Source of the DNA: Mesorhizobium sp. 1M-11
GTDB taxonomy: Bacteria; Pseudomonadota; Alphaproteobacteria; Rhizobiales; Rhizobiaceae
Assembly (NCBI RefSeq): GCF_001303895.1
Contig: NZ_LJSD01000024.1
Coordinates: 27,138 to 91,137 of the forward strand
Direction of reading: 5' to 3'
Length of the DNA: 64,000 nucleotides
The notes under the pieces are model-generated. The model was not told the DNA's origin. It saw nothing but the letters and a program-made list of their open reading frames with translations, and did no database searches. The number at the start of each line of letters is the position of its first letter. Positions within the stretch are counted from its first letter, which is position 1. The position numbers and the translations under genes are program-made. Shown one piece after another: positions 55,415-64,000 of this stretch.

Positions 55415-55500
55415 CCTAATGCGCTCGGAGCGCATTAGGGCCTTTGATTTTGAGCATGTCGTTATCGCAAAACCGCTGCACGCTTTTGCACGACATGCTC
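55415..55500. repeat. Two palindromes upstream of murA (third RIME-like element)
   Basis: A perfect inverted repeat with 12-base arms around one base (55415-55426, 55428-55439) and a second with arms GAGCATGTCG and CGACATGCTC (55452-55461, 55491-55500) around an inner GCAAAA/TTTTGC pair. The block GCAAAACCGCTGCACGCTTTTG is shared with the RIME-like copies at 8836 and 20465. Confidence 0.8.
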
Positions 55501-55591
55501 TATTTCTTGAACCGGACCGACCAATGGTTTAGAGGGCGGCCCAAACACAACCGATTTAAAAGCCGGCTTCCCGGCCGAGGGACATTTTTTC

Positions 55592-56890
55592 ATGGATCGC
55601 ATCAGGATCGTCGGCGGCCGCGAGCTCGCTGGCACCATCCCCATCTCCGGCGCCAAGAACGCTGCCCTGCCCTTGATGATCGCTGCGCTGATGACCGGTG
55701 ACACGCTGACGCTGGAGAACGTGCCGCACCTGGCCGACGTCGAGCAGCTCATCCGCATCCTCGGCAATCACGGCGTCGACTATTCGGTGAACGGCAAGCG
55801 CGATCACCAGAACGGCAATGGCGGCGGTTATTCGCGCACCATCAACTTCACCGCGCGCGACATCGTCGATACCACCGCCCCTTATGAGCTGGTCTCCAAG
55901 ATGCGCGCCTCGTTCTGGGTGATCGGCCCGCTGCTGGCCCGCATGGGCGAAGCGCGTGTGTCGCTGCCCGGCGGCTGCGCCATCGGTACCCGCCCGGTCG
56001 ATCTCTTCATCGACGGACTGCAGGCGCTGGGCGCCGATATCGACGTCGACAATGGCTATGTCATCGCCAAGGCCAAGAACCGGCTGAAGGGCAACCGCTA
56101 CGTCTTCCCGAAAGTCTCCGTCGGCGCCACCCATGTGCTGATGATGGCGGCGTCTCTGGCGCGCGGCGAAACCGTGCTGGAAAACGCCGCCCGCGAGCCG
56201 GAAGTCGTCAACCTCGCCGAATGCCTGAACGCCATGGGCGCCAAGATCCACGGCGCCGGCACCTCGACCATCACCATCGATGGCGTCGACCAGCTTTCCG
56301 GTGCCAGCGTGCGGGTCATTCCCGACCGCATCGAAACCGGCACCTATGCGATGGCTGTCGCCATGGCCGGCGGCGATGTGCTCCTGAAGGACGCCCAGCC
56401 TGATCTGCTGCAGAACGCGCTCGACGTGATCGCCCAGACGGGCGCCGAGATCACGCCGACCAACGAAGGCATCCGCGTGAAGCGCAACGGCGCCGGCATC
56501 TCGCCGGTCGACGTCACCACCGAGCCTTTCCCCGGCTTCCCGACCGACCTGCAGGCGCAGTTCATGGGCCTGATGACCAAGGCCAAGGGCAAGTCGCGCA
56601 TCACCGAAACGATCTTCGAAAACCGCTTCATGCATGTGCAGGAGTTGGCCCGTCTAGGCGCTCACATCACGCTTTCGGGCCAGACGGCGATCGTCGAAGG
56701 TGTATCGAAGCTGAAGGGCGCGCCCGTGATGGCGACCGACCTGCGCGCCTCGGTGTCGCTGGTCATCGCCGGCCTTGCCGCCGAAGGCGAGACCACCGTC
56801 AACCGCATCTACCATCTCGACCGCGGCTTCGAACGGCTGGAAGACAAGCTGTCGGGCTGCGGCGCGGTGATTGAGCGGATCAGCGGCTAA
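55592..56890 (+). CDS. murA: UDP-N-acetylglucosamine 1-carboxyvinyltransferase
   Basis: 432 residues, the normal length. The catalytic cysteine C129 is in [15 protein letters not shown], the site attacked by fosfomycin in this family. [16 protein letters not shown] and [17 protein letters not shown] are further signature parts of the EPSP-synthase-like double barrel. First committed step of peptidoglycan synthesis, in the cytosol. The stop TAA is followed at once by the second 8-bp-unit array (56891). Confidence 0.97.
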   Translation: MDRIRIVGGRELAGTIPISGAKNAALPLMIAALMTGDTLTLENVPHLADVEQLIRILGNHGVDYSVNGKRDHQNGNGGGYSRTINFTARDIVDTTAPYELVSKMRASFWVIGPLLARMGEARVSLPGGCAIGTRPVDLFIDGLQALGADIDVDNGYVIAKAKNRLKGNRYVFPKVSVGATHVLMMAASLARGETVLENAAREPEVVNLAECLNAMGAKIHGAGTSTITIDGVDQLSGASVRVIPDRIETGTYAMAVAMAGGDVLLKDAQPDLLQNALDVIAQTGAEITPTNEGIRVKRNGAGISPVDVTTEPFPGFPTDLQAQFMGLMTKAKGKSRITETIFENRFMHVQELARLGAHITLSGQTAIVEGVSKLKGAPVMATDLRASVSLVIAGLAAEGETTVNRIYHLDRGFERLEDKLSGCGAVIERISG

Positions 56891-57031
56891 GTAGGCAGTA
56901 GGGGAATAGGGCAGTAAGGCAAAGGAACGCCTGCGGTATCACCGGATACTGCCAGCTTTCTTGTTTCCCTACTGCCGACTGCCTACTTCCCTACTGCCTT
57001 AGTCCCTCAATCCCTTATTCCCCTACCGCCC
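56891..57031. repeat. Inverted 8-bp-unit arrays without a gene (empty counterpart of the 2320-2780 element)
   Basis: Left arm 56891-56920 holds GGCAGTA, GGGGAATA and GGGCAGTA in 7-8 bp register. Right arm 56967-57031 holds units such as CCCTACTG, CCTACTT, CCCTACTG, CCCTTATT and CCCCTACC. Only 46 bp lie between and contain no reading frame. The units match the GGGGAGTA family of the element beside the four-helix gene. Confidence 0.8.
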
Positions 57032-57110
57032 TCCTCTCCCGGTTGCGCCCGCCAGAAAGACCGCCTAACAGAAGGTAAGACAACAAAACCTTCGCAGGTG
57101 CGGTATCCGC

Positions 57111-57545
57111 ATGGACGCTTTGAAGTTATTGGCGCTGGACGACCAGGACCTGGGCATCATTTCGGCCCATGTCCAGGATGCCGTCATGAAGGTGGGCGAC
57201 CTCGAATATCTGCCCACATGGAAGCGCTTCGTCATGCCGATGAACCGCTTTGCCTGGGAAGTGCGGTCCGGTTTCTTCCGCAAGCACAATGAGCGCCGGC
57301 AAAGCGTGCTGCATTTCGAGCGCGTGCAGGCGGTGAAGACCAGCGGCATCGCCCGTGACAAGGCGGACGAGGTGCTTTCGCTGCTTGCCGTCAGTTTCAT
57401 CCCGATCGCGCCGCCGGCCGGCATCATCGAACTGATCTTCTCCGGCAACGGCACCATCATGCTGGAAGTCGAATATGTCGAGGCGCGCCTCGCCGATCTC
57501 GGCGGCGCCTGGCAAGCCTCCTCGCGCCCCGCGCACAGGGGCTGA
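57111..57545 (+). CDS. DUF2948 family protein
   Basis: 144 residues. Recognised by ALDDQDLGIISAHVQDAVMKVGDLEYLPTWKRFVMPMNRFAWE, RQSVLHFERVQAVKTSGI, LLAVSFIPIAPPAGIIELIFSGNGTIMLEVEYVEARLADLG. Cytosolic, function unknown. In rhizobia it regularly sits before hisD, as here (three bases between). Confidence 0.88.
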   Translation: MDALKLLALDDQDLGIISAHVQDAVMKVGDLEYLPTWKRFVMPMNRFAWEVRSGFFRKHNERRQSVLHFERVQAVKTSGIARDKADEVLSLLAVSFIPIAPPAGIIELIFSGNGTIMLEVEYVEARLADLGGAWQASSRPAHRG

Positions 57546-57548
57546 CGG

Positions 57549-58841
57549 ATGGCGGTCACGCTCAATTCAGCCGATGCGGATTTCGAAGCACGCTTCACCG
57601 CGTTCCTTGCCACCAAGCGCGAGGTTTCGGCCGATGTCGAGGCTGTGGTGCGTGATATCATCGCCCGCGTCCGCACCGAGGGCGACAAGGCGCTGGTCGA
57701 CTACACACAGCGCTTCGACAAGGCGGATCTCGGCACACTCGGCATCGCCGTTTCCCGCGCCGACATCGAGGCAGCTTATGCCGCGGCCGACCCGGACACG
57801 GTGGAAGCGCTGAAGTTCGCCCGCGACCGTATCCGTTCGCACCATCAGCGTCAGCTGCCGAAGGACGATCGTTACACCGACACGCTCGGGGTCGAACTCG
57901 GCTCGCGCTGGACGGCGGTCGAGGCGGTCGGGCTCTATGTGCCGGGCGGTACGGCGAGCTATCCGAGTTCGGTGCTGATGAATGCCGTGCCAGCCAGGGT
58001 GGCCGGTGTGGAACGCATCGTCATCGTGGTTCCGGCCTCGGGCGGCGTCATCAGCCCGCTGGTGCTGGTGGCGGCCGATCTCGCCGGGGTTTCCGAAATC
58101 TACCGCATCGGGGGTGCCCAGGCGGTTGCCGCCCTCGCCTATGGTACGGAAACCATCCGCCCGGTGGCCAAGATCGTCGGCCCCGGCAATGCCTATGTGG
58201 CAGCCGCCAAGCGCCAGGTCTTCGGAACCGTGGGCATCGACATGATCGCCGGCCCGTCCGAAGTGCTGGTGATCGCCGACGGCAAGAACGATCCCGACTG
58301 GATCGCCGCCGACCTTCTGGCGCAGGCCGAACACGACGCCTCGGCGCAGTCGATCCTGATCACCGACGATGCCGCCTTTGCGGCGGCTGTCGAAGTGGCG
58401 ATGCAGCGCCAACTGGCCACCTTGCCGCGTGGCGAAATCGCCGCGGCAAGCTGGCGTGACTTCGGCGGCATCATTCTGGTCGGCAATCTGGACGACGCGT
58501 TGCCACTGGCCGACCGCATTGCGGCCGAACATGTCGAACTGGCAGTCGACGAGCCCAAAGCTCTCCTTGCCCGCCTGCGCAATGCCGGTTCAGTCTTTCT
58601 CGGCCGCCATACGCCGGAAGCCATCGGCGATTATGTCGCGGGTTCCAACCACGTGCTGCCGACGGCGCGTTCGGCGCGCTTCTCGTCAGGCCTTTCCGTC
58701 CTCGATTTCGTCAAGCGCATGTCGGTGCTGAAGCTCGGGCCGGAGCAGCTGCGGCAGCTCGCGCCAGCGGCAATCGCACTTGCCAGGGCCGAAGGGCTCG
58801 ACGCGCATGGCCTCTCCGTTTCCATCCGGCTGAACATGTAG
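57549..58841 (+). CDS. hisD: Histidinol dehydrogenase
   Basis: 430 residues, usual length. The signature stretches are GGTASYPSSVLMNAVPARVAGV, GPGNAYVAAAKRQVFG, AEHDASAQSILIT (zinc-ligand region) and GSNHVLPTARSARFSSGLSV. It converts L-histidinol to L-histidine with two NAD. Downstream UPF0262 starts seven bases after the stop. Confidence 0.97.
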   Translation: MAVTLNSADADFEARFTAFLATKREVSADVEAVVRDIIARVRTEGDKALVDYTQRFDKADLGTLGIAVSRADIEAAYAAADPDTVEALKFARDRIRSHHQRQLPKDDRYTDTLGVELGSRWTAVEAVGLYVPGGTASYPSSVLMNAVPARVAGVERIVIVVPASGGVISPLVLVAADLAGVSEIYRIGGAQAVAALAYGTETIRPVAKIVGPGNAYVAAAKRQVFGTVGIDMIAGPSEVLVIADGKNDPDWIAADLLAQAEHDASAQSILITDDAAFAAAVEVAMQRQLATLPRGEIAAASWRDFGGIILVGNLDDALPLADRIAAEHVELAVDEPKALLARLRNAGSVFLGRHTPEAIGDYVAGSNHVLPTARSARFSSGLSVLDFVKRMSVLKLGPEQLRQLAPAAIALARAEGLDAHGLSVSIRLNM

Positions 58842-58847
58842 GCGGAC

Positions 58848-59333
58848 ATGTCGGGAGCCGGGCCAAACAACGCGAGGCTGATCGACGTCGAACTCGACGA
58901 AACGATCGGCCGCTCGACGCCCGACGTTGAACATGAGCGGGCGGTGGCCATCTTCGACCTGATCGAGGAAAACTCCTTCAGCCCCGTTAACGACGACGGC
59001 AGCGGCCCCTACAAGCTGAAACTCTCCCTTGCCGAATCGCGTCTGGTCTTCGCCATCAGCCGCGAGGATGGCGCGGACGTCGTCACCCATATCCTGTCAC
59101 TGACGCCGTTCCGGCGCATCGTGAAGGACTACTATCTGATCTGCGAAAGCTACTACGACGCCATCCGCTCCTCCACGCCCAGCCACATCGAGGCGATCGA
59201 CATGGGCCGGCGCGGCCTGCACAATGAGGGTTCGCAAACCTTGATGGACCGGCTGGCGGGCAAGATCGAAATCGACTTCGACACGGCCAGGCGGCTGTTC
59301 ACGCTGGTCTGCGTGCTGCACTGGCGCGGGTGA
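58848..59333 (+). CDS. UPF0262 family protein
   Basis: 161 residues. The pattern [35 protein letters not shown] and [44 protein letters not shown] fits UPF0262, a family confined to alphaproteobacteria with no assigned role. It is encoded between hisD and infA in many rhizobia. Cytosolic, no catalytic motif seen. Confidence 0.88.
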   Translation: MSGAGPNNARLIDVELDETIGRSTPDVEHERAVAIFDLIEENSFSPVNDDGSGPYKLKLSLAESRLVFAISREDGADVVTHILSLTPFRRIVKDYYLICESYYDAIRSSTPSHIEAIDMGRRGLHNEGSQTLMDRLAGKIEIDFDTARRLFTLVCVLHWRG

Positions 59334-59463
59334 CTTGAAACAGGCCGGAGAACAGGCCTGAGCACAAGCCGATTAAGCTTGTTCACAAAGCGGCGATAAT
59401 CATATAGGTTCCGCGCCAAATTCCGGCCGGCCCGCCGGGAATCCATCCAAGCAAAGGTATCGA

Positions 59464-59682
59464 ATGCCGAAGGAAGAAGTCCTCGAGTTTCCGGGTGTGG
59501 TGACAGAATTGTTGCCCAATGCGATGTTCCGCGTGAAGCTCGAAAACGAACACGAAATCATTGCCCACACGGCTGGGCGCATGCGCAAGAACCGTATCCG
59601 CGTTCTGACGGGCGACAAGGTTCTGGTCGAGATGACGCCCTATGACCTGACCAAGGGCCGCATCACCTATCGCTTCAAGTAA
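59464..59682 (+). CDS. infA: Translation initiation factor IF-1
   Basis: 72 residues, the exact family length, with the S1-like OB fold: [68 protein letters not shown]. It binds the 30S A site during initiation. Followed 23 bp later by maf. Confidence 0.98.
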
Positions 59683-59705
59683 ATTATCGTAGCGGGCCAG
59701 ATGCG

Positions 59706-60335
59706 ATGAGCACCATGCACAAGCTCGTGCTTGCCTCGGGATCGCCTCGCCGGATCGAGCTGCTGCAGCAGGCCGGCATCGAGCCCGACCGCATCCTGCC
59801 CGCGGATATCGACGAGACGCCGCAGCGCGCCGAACATCCGCGTTCGCTGGCCAAGCGACTCTCCCGGGAAAAGGCGGAAAAGGCTTTTGCTTCGCTGCAG
59901 GGCGAAACCGAGCCCGAGCGCGGCTATGTGCTGGCCGCGGACACGGTGGTGGCCGTGGGCCGGCGGATCCTGCCGAAGGCGGAAACCAGCGACGATGCCG
60001 CCTTTTGCCTGCAGCTGCTCTCTGGCCGCTCGCATCGGGTCTATACCGGCATCTGCCTAGTCACACCCGACGGCAAACATCGTCAGCGGCTGGTGGAAAC
60101 GCGCGTGCGCTTCAAGCGTCTGCCACGGGTCGAAATCGACCGCTACGTCGCTTCCGGCGAATGGCGCGGCAAGGCCGGCGGCTATGGCGTGCAGGGACTG
60201 GCCGGCGCCTTTGTCGTCAAAATGACCGGTTCCTATTCCAACATCGTTGGCCTGCCCCTCTACGAGACCACCGCGCTGCTTGCCGGCGAAGGTTTCGACA
60301 CCCATCGCGGCTGGCCGGAACGCGGGCTTTCGTAA
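59706..60335 (+). CDS. maf: Maf-family nucleotide pyrophosphatase
   Basis: 209 residues from the ATG at 59706 (59715 possible). Maf motifs: [47 protein letters not shown] and [14 protein letters not shown]. It hydrolyses noncanonical or modified nucleoside triphosphates such as m7GTP or UTP/dTTP derivatives in the cytosol. Next to infA and yacG as in other rhizobia. Confidence 0.94.
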   Translation: MSTMHKLVLASGSPRRIELLQQAGIEPDRILPADIDETPQRAEHPRSLAKRLSREKAEKAFASLQGETEPERGYVLAADTVVAVGRRILPKAETSDDAAFCLQLLSGRSHRVYTGICLVTPDGKHRQRLVETRVRFKRLPRVEIDRYVASGEWRGKAGGYGVQGLAGAFVVKMTGSYSNIVGLPLYETTALLAGEGFDTHRGWPERGLS

Positions 60336-60336
60336 C

Positions 60337-60380
60337 GCATCGGCCCGAAAACCGGAATCGATTTTCGGAAGGCTTGATGC
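60337..60380. repeat. Imperfect palindrome between maf and yacG
   Basis: GCATC...GATGC (60337-60341, 60376-60380) encloses CCGAAAA...TTTTCGG (60345-60351, 60362-60368). This CCGAAAACCGGAATCGATTTTCGG type of short stem is common in rhizobial intergenic DNA. No T-run follows. Confidence 0.7.
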
Positions 60381-60410
60381 GCAAAAGATGGCGCAGCACG
60401 AGAAGAAACC

Positions 60411-60641
60411 ATGGCTAGCAACGACAGCACCGTGACGCCACTGCGTCCGAAGCGGCCCTGCCCCGAATGCGGGCGACCCTCGGCGCGCGACACCTATCCG
60501 TTCTGCTCGACGCGCTGCAAGGACATCGACCTCAACCGCTGGCTCAAGGGCGTCTATGTGATCCCTGGCGACGACGGCGAGGCTGATGAGGAACTGCCAG
60601 GCCACATGCCGGACAAGGCGCCAGGCAGCGAGCAGAACTGA
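60411..60641 (+). CDS. yacG: DNA gyrase inhibitor / zinc-binding protein YacG
   Basis: 76 residues with the YacG zinc finger [20 protein letters not shown] followed by [17 protein letters not shown]. The four cysteines bind one zinc; in E. coli the protein binds GyrB and blocks DNA binding. The acidic, disordered C-terminus is normal. Confidence 0.93.
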   Translation: MASNDSTVTPLRPKRPCPECGRPSARDTYPFCSTRCKDIDLNRWLKGVYVIPGDDGEADEELPGHMPDKAPGSEQN

Positions 60642-60734
60642 CCGCTTGACGTGCCGCCGGCGCGGGCAAGGTCCGGATTTTTCAGGCGTTTTAGCGTCAT
60701 GGTTGTTTTCCCGGCGAAATCGACACGGCGGTGC

Positions 60735-60762
60735 TGGACAGGCGGGAATCTCATGCTATAAC
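60735..60762 (+). promoter_or_regulatory. Probable tRNA-Phe promoter
   Basis: TGGACA (60735-60740) and TATAAC (60757-60762) separated by 16 bases, about 70 bp upstream of the mature tRNA 5' end. Good match to a sigma-70-type promoter. Confidence 0.55.
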
Positions 60763-60833
60763 CCCGCTCGCTTTCGGGCTGTGGCCCGGCGAGCAGGCAA
60801 GGTCTAGAACATGGTTCCAGATTTCGCCAAGAT

Positions 60834-60909
60834 GCCCAGGTAGCTCAGTTGGTAGAGCATGCGACTGAAAATCGCAGTGTCGGTGGTTCGATTCCGCCCC
60901 TGGGCACCA
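60834..60909 (+). tRNA. tRNA-Phe (anticodon GAA)
   Basis: 76 nucleotides including an encoded CCA. Acceptor GCCCAGG/CCTGGGC, D-arm GCTCAGTTGGTAGAGC, anticodon stem TGCGA/TCGCA around CTGAAAA (anticodon GAA), T-arm CGGTGGTTCGATTCCGCC. Its 3' end is the probable insertion site of the integrase element downstream. Confidence 0.97.
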
Positions 60910-61120
60910 TCCTCTCTTCTCCCGACACTCACTTTCGCTGAAGCCTTCGCGCTTTAGAGCCAGCAAGTGCCTGAAACCGCGTCGTTTTTGACGACTGCAG
61001 CGCATTCGAGCGCATTTCGCAATTCTTCAGCGTACTTGATCCAACGAAGCGAGGTGTTGGTATTTTTGTTGGTATCTGAAAGCCTGTTGGTATCGAAGCA
61101 CCAACAGGAGGTCCCCACGA
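60910..61120. other. Island left junction with three GTTGGTAT direct repeats
   Basis: 211 bp between the tRNA 3' end and the integrase start. GTTGGTAT occurs at 61056-61063, 61068-61075 and 61086-61093, with an inverted CCAACA at about 61100. These could be arm-type integrase sites. No second copy of the tRNA 3' end lies in the window, so the right attachment site is outside it. Confidence 0.6.
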
Positions 61121-61699
61121 ATGGCTCTCTCCGACGTGAGATGCCGCACCGCCCGGCCTACGCCCAGGCTCCAGAAACTATCGGATGGCGGAGGGCTCCA
61201 ACTATGGGTGCAACCCTCCGGAACACGACTATGGCGCCTAGCTTATCGGTTTGGCGGAAGGCAGAAAATTCTGGCTTTGGGCAACTATCCCCTCATATCC
61301 CTCGCCGAAGCACGCAAGGCGCGGGATAATGCGAAACGCCTGCTCCAGGTGGGCACTGACCCCGCACAGGACCGCAGGTCGAAAAAAGGGAGGGTCACAA
61401 AGGATACGTTTCGCTCAATTTCCCAGGAGTTCGTCGACAAACTGCAAAAAGAAGGGCGTGCCGATCGGACGCTCAACAAGATCAAATGGCTGCTCGATTT
61501 TGCGTATCCCATCCTTGGCGACAAAAGCGTTCGGGAGATTGATTCGACCACAGTCCTTGCCGTCCTGCGTAGCGTGGAGGTGCGGGGTCGTTACGAGTCG
61601 GCCCGGCGACTGCGTTCCACAATCGGCAGTATCTGTGTTTCGGCGTGGAATAAGGACCCCGTTTCAGGGGTGACCGGCGTCCAAAAAGGACCCCTGTAA
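61121..61699 (+). pseudogene. P4-type tyrosine integrase, truncated by IS21
   Basis: About 171 native codons, then the frame enters the insertion sequence at about 61634 and stops at 61699. The N-terminal DUF4102 arm-binding domain (LSDGGGLQLWVQPSGTRLWRLAYRFGGRQKILALGNYPLISLAEARKARDNAKRLL) is intact and the core-binding domain (TFRSISQEFVDKLQ...KWLLDFAYPILGDKSVREIDSTTVLAVLRSVEVRG) begins. The whole catalytic domain with R-H-R-Y is missing. A full P4-type integrase is about 400 residues. Ribosome site AGGAGGTCCCCACGA. The rest may lie past the insertion sequence. Confidence 0.88.
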
Positions 61700-61748
61700 C
61701 GCAGGGTTGTCACACTGCCTTCGGTTTCATCGGGGGCATTTGTTTTGG

Positions 61749-63248
61749 ATGTTGGTTGTGGAGACGATTGCGAAGATACGTCGGCTTTCGCTGGTCCAGG
61801 GGAAGTCGATCAAGGAGATCTGCCGCGAGTTGAGGATATCGCGGAAGGTTGTCCGGAAGGTGCTGCGGTCGAACGCGACGGAGTTCCGTTACGAGCGTGA
61901 GCATCAGCCGATGCCAAAGATCGGCCCCTGGCAGGATCAGCTCGACGGGCTTTTAGGTGGCAATCACGGCAAGGCGGGGCGCGAGCGGCTAACGCTGATC
62001 CGAATCTTTGAGGAGCTCCGCGGTCTCGGATACGACGGCAGCTACGACGCGGTTCGCCGATACGCCAAGAGCTGGGCGAAGGCGCAGGGATCAGCGACGG
62101 CGGAAGCCTATGTGCCGTTGTTCTTCGCGCCGGGTGAAGCCTACCAGTTCGACTGGAGCCACGAGATCGTCCTCATCAATGGCGTGACTGTGACCGTGAA
62201 GGTTGCCCATGTCCGGCTTTGCCACAGCCGCATGATGTTCGTCAGAGCCTATCCGCGCGAGACGCAGGAGATGGTGTTCGACGCGCACGACCGGGCCTTC
62301 GCCTTCTTTGGCGGCACCTGCACGCGCGGCATCTACGACAACATGAAGACGGCGGTTGAGACGGTATTCGTCGGCAAGGACCGGCAATACAATCGCCGCT
62401 TCCTGCAGATGTGCAGCCATTATCTGGTGCAGCCGGTCGCCTGCACGCCGGCGTCGGGCTGGGAGAAGGGTCAAGTCGAGAACCAGGTCGGGCTGGTGCG
62501 CGAGCGCTTCTTCACGCCGCGGCTGCGCTTCAAATCCTATGAGGAACTCAACGCCTGGCTGCTCGACAAATGCATCGCCTACACCAAGACGCACCGTCAT
62601 ATCGATCAGCCGGAGCGCACGATCTGGGAGGTGTTCGAGGAGGAGCGCGGCAAACTTGTCGAGTATCGCGGCCCCTTCGACGGCTTCCACACGGTCCCCG
62701 CCTCGGTATCGAAGACCTGCACGGTGCGCTTCGACAACAACAAATACTCGGTGCTGTCGACTGCCGTGGGCCGACCGGTCGAGATCCAGGCCTATGCCAG
62801 CAGGATCGTCATCCGGCAGGATGGCGTTGTCGTCGCCGAACACGCCCGTTCGTTCGGGCGCGGTGAGACCATTTACGATCCCTGGCACTATGTCCCCGTG
62901 CTCGCCCGCAAGCCCGGCGCATTGCGCAATGGCGCGCCGTTCCAGGACTGGGTTCTGCCCTCGGCGATGGAGCGGACCCGGCGCCGACTGAAGTCCTCGG
63001 ATGACGGTGATCGCCAGATGGTGGCGATCCTGGCTGCGGTGTTGACCGACGGGATCGATGCCGTGGAGGCCGCCTGCCAAGAGGCGCTCGACCAGAACGT
63101 CTGCTCGTCAGCTGTCATCATCAACATTCTGGCGCGGCGGCGCGATCCGGCGCCAGCCATCACCATTCTCACCCCGGACGCTCTTCGCCTGCGCCATGAG
63201 CCGCAGGCCGACTGTGCCCGCTACGACAGCCTCAGGAGGGCAAGCTGA
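61749..63248 (+). CDS. istA: IS21-family transposase IstA
   Basis: 499 residues from the ATG at 61749. N-terminal helix-turn-helix ([22 protein letters not shown]); catalytic DDE triad D135 (QFDWSHE), D197 (IYDNMK) and E244 (GQVENQVG); C-terminal beta domain ([10 protein letters not shown]). All three acids are intact, so it should be functional with IstB. Confidence 0.95.
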   Translation: MLVVETIAKIRRLSLVQGKSIKEICRELRISRKVVRKVLRSNATEFRYEREHQPMPKIGPWQDQLDGLLGGNHGKAGRERLTLIRIFEELRGLGYDGSYDAVRRYAKSWAKAQGSATAEAYVPLFFAPGEAYQFDWSHEIVLINGVTVTVKVAHVRLCHSRMMFVRAYPRETQEMVFDAHDRAFAFFGGTCTRGIYDNMKTAVETVFVGKDRQYNRRFLQMCSHYLVQPVACTPASGWEKGQVENQVGLVRERFFTPRLRFKSYEELNAWLLDKCIAYTKTHRHIDQPERTIWEVFEEERGKLVEYRGPFDGFHTVPASVSKTCTVRFDNNKYSVLSTAVGRPVEIQAYASRIVIRQDGVVVAEHARSFGRGETIYDPWHYVPVLARKPGALRNGAPFQDWVLPSAMERTRRRLKSSDDGDRQMVAILAAVLTDGIDAVEAACQEALDQNVCSSAVIINILARRRDPAPAITILTPDALRLRHEPQADCARYDSLRRAS

Positions 63249-63976
63249 TGGAACGCACGCAGGTTCTGGATCTGATGGGAACGTTGAAGCTCTACGGCAT
63301 GCGCAGTGCCTATGACGAGGTTATGGCGACCGGCATCAAGCGCCAGCACGAGCCGCCGAGGATCGTCGGCGATCTGCTGTCGGCCGAGATCGCCGAGAAG
63401 CAGGCGCGCTCCATCAAATACCAGCTCACCGTCGCAAAGCTGCCGATCGCCAAGGACATCGAGGAGTTCGACTTCGACGGCACGCCGGTCAACGAGGTGC
63501 TGGTCAGGGACCTTGCCAACGGCACCTTCGTCGCCGACCAGCGTAACGCCGTTCTCATCGGCGGCACCGGAACCGGCAAGTCACATCTGGCGATTGCCCT
63601 TGCCCGATCCCTCATCCGCAACGGGACGCGCGGTCGCTTCTTCAATGTCGTTGATCTCGTCAACCGGCTCGAGACCGAGCACCGCGGTGGCAAGCAGGGC
63701 CGTATCGCTGACTACCTGACCCGATTGGACTTCGTCGTCCTCGACGAACTCGGCTATCTGCCCTTCGCGCAAGCCGGCGGGCAGTTGCTCTTCCACCTGA
63801 TCAGCAGGCTCTACGAGCGCACCTCGATCATCGTCACCACCAATCTGGCGTTCGGCGAATGGCCCGCTGTCTTCGGCGACGCCAAGATGACGACGGCGCT
63901 GCTCGACCGGCTCACCCATCACTGCGAGATCATCGAGACCGGAAACGAATCCTGGCGATTCAAGAACCGCGCCTGA
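63248..63976 (+). CDS. istB: IS21-family ATPase helper protein IstB
   Basis: 242 residues, starting in the last base of istA's stop. AAA+ fold with Walker A GGTGTGKS (105-112) and Walker [25 protein letters not shown] and [19 protein letters not shown] are typical of IstB. It assembles on target DNA and directs IstA. Complete within the window. Confidence 0.95.
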   Translation: MERTQVLDLMGTLKLYGMRSAYDEVMATGIKRQHEPPRIVGDLLSAEIAEKQARSIKYQLTVAKLPIAKDIEEFDFDGTPVNEVLVRDLANGTFVADQRNAVLIGGTGTGKSHLAIALARSLIRNGTRGRFFNVVDLVNRLETEHRGGKQGRIADYLTRLDFVVLDELGYLPFAQAGGQLLFHLISRLYERTSIIVTTNLAFGEWPAVFGDAKMTTALLDRLTHHCEIIETGNESWRFKNRA

Positions 63977-64000
63977 TCACCCCATAACGCCGATCCGCGC

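Larger units (their letters stand above)
61634..64000 (+). mobile_element. IS21-family insertion sequence (left part; right end outside the window)
   Basis: The left end is probably TGTGTTTCGG at 61634, where the integrase reading frame is broken. Two inward-facing repeats with AAGGACCCC (61652-61660 and 61686-61694) match the multiple terminal repeats that IS21 transposases bind. istA and istB overlap by one base. No right terminal repeat is seen before 64000, so the element is cut by the window edge. Confidence 0.88.

Noticed and set aside
59340..59359. Terminator after UPF0262 (CAGGCC...GGCCTG stem)
   Set aside because: The stem is only six pairs with no T-run, too weak to call a terminator.
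62091..63080. 329-codon minus-strand frame opposite istA
   Set aside because: istA has an intact DDE triad and overlaps istB in the standard way; the opposite frame has no recognised domain.

Overview
The window is GC-rich (AT-rich only in a few intergenic strips) and reads as the chromosome of a Rhizobiales alphaproteobacterium, most like Mesorhizobium or another Phyllobacteriaceae genus. The evidence is the zwf-pgl-edd Entner-Doudoroff operon, a rhizobial sorbitol/mannitol operon, the murA-DUF2948-hisD-UPF0262-infA-maf-yacG block, RIME-like palindromic repeats, and many GC-rich dispersed inverted repeats between genes. The genus is an inference; no rRNA gene is present.

Region by region. 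1-4.1 kb: a HAD hydrolase diverges from a gamma-glutamylpolyamine-type glutamine synthetase and its partner FAD oxidase. A four-helix-bundle (23S IVP/Avd-like) gene sits between the two, bracketed by inverted arrays of an 8-bp unit. 4.1-8 kb: an OmpR-type two-component pair, a small lipoprotein and an SH3-domain protein. 8-15 kb: SDR, aldehyde dehydrogenase, then zwf-pgl-edd. 15-27.6 kb: von Willebrand A protein, a MarR regulator with a divergent SDR, a GlxA-type regulator, folD, a WecG-type glycosyltransferase, proC, a SAF-domain dehydrogenase, an amidotransferase, a DapA-family protein and a cupin gene with near-identical terminators on both sides. 27.7-37.5 kb (minus strand): SorC regulator, ABC polyol transporter, sorbitol and mannitol dehydrogenases and an FGGY kinase. 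38-43.9 kb (plus strand): a tightly overlapping seven-gene cluster (HAD phosphatase, class III aminotransferase, ureohydrolase-fold protein, SMR-like half-transporter, alpha/beta hydrolase, FemAB/GNAT-like acyltransferase, second SMR-like half-transporter). It is preceded by a sigma-54-like promoter and followed by DUF2147, an NtrB/NtrC-type two-component pair and a MipA/OmpV protein. 48.6-54.6 kb: alpha/beta hydrolase, NTF2-like protein, orphan Tat-exported peptide-type binding protein and a BesD/HalD-family Fe(II)/2OG enzyme with a divergent LysR regulator, then a GNAT pair with a LexA-type box upstream. 55-60.9 kb: tRNA-Thr, a 57-codon gene, murA to yacG, tRNA-Phe. 60.9-64 kb: left edge of a genomic island at tRNA-Phe, its P4-type integrase cut by an IS21-family element that runs off the window.

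How the genes work together. Sorbitol and mannitol taken up by the ABC system would be oxidised to ketohexoses, phosphorylated and fed to the Entner-Doudoroff enzymes encoded 15-25 kb away. The polyamine pair would degrade putrescine-like amines. The 38-44 kb cluster looks like one undescribed pathway that makes, modifies and moves an amino compound across the inner membrane, possibly under sigma-54 control. The most unusual structural feature is the 8-bp-unit inverted array, present once with a gene inside (2320-2780) and once without (56891-57031).
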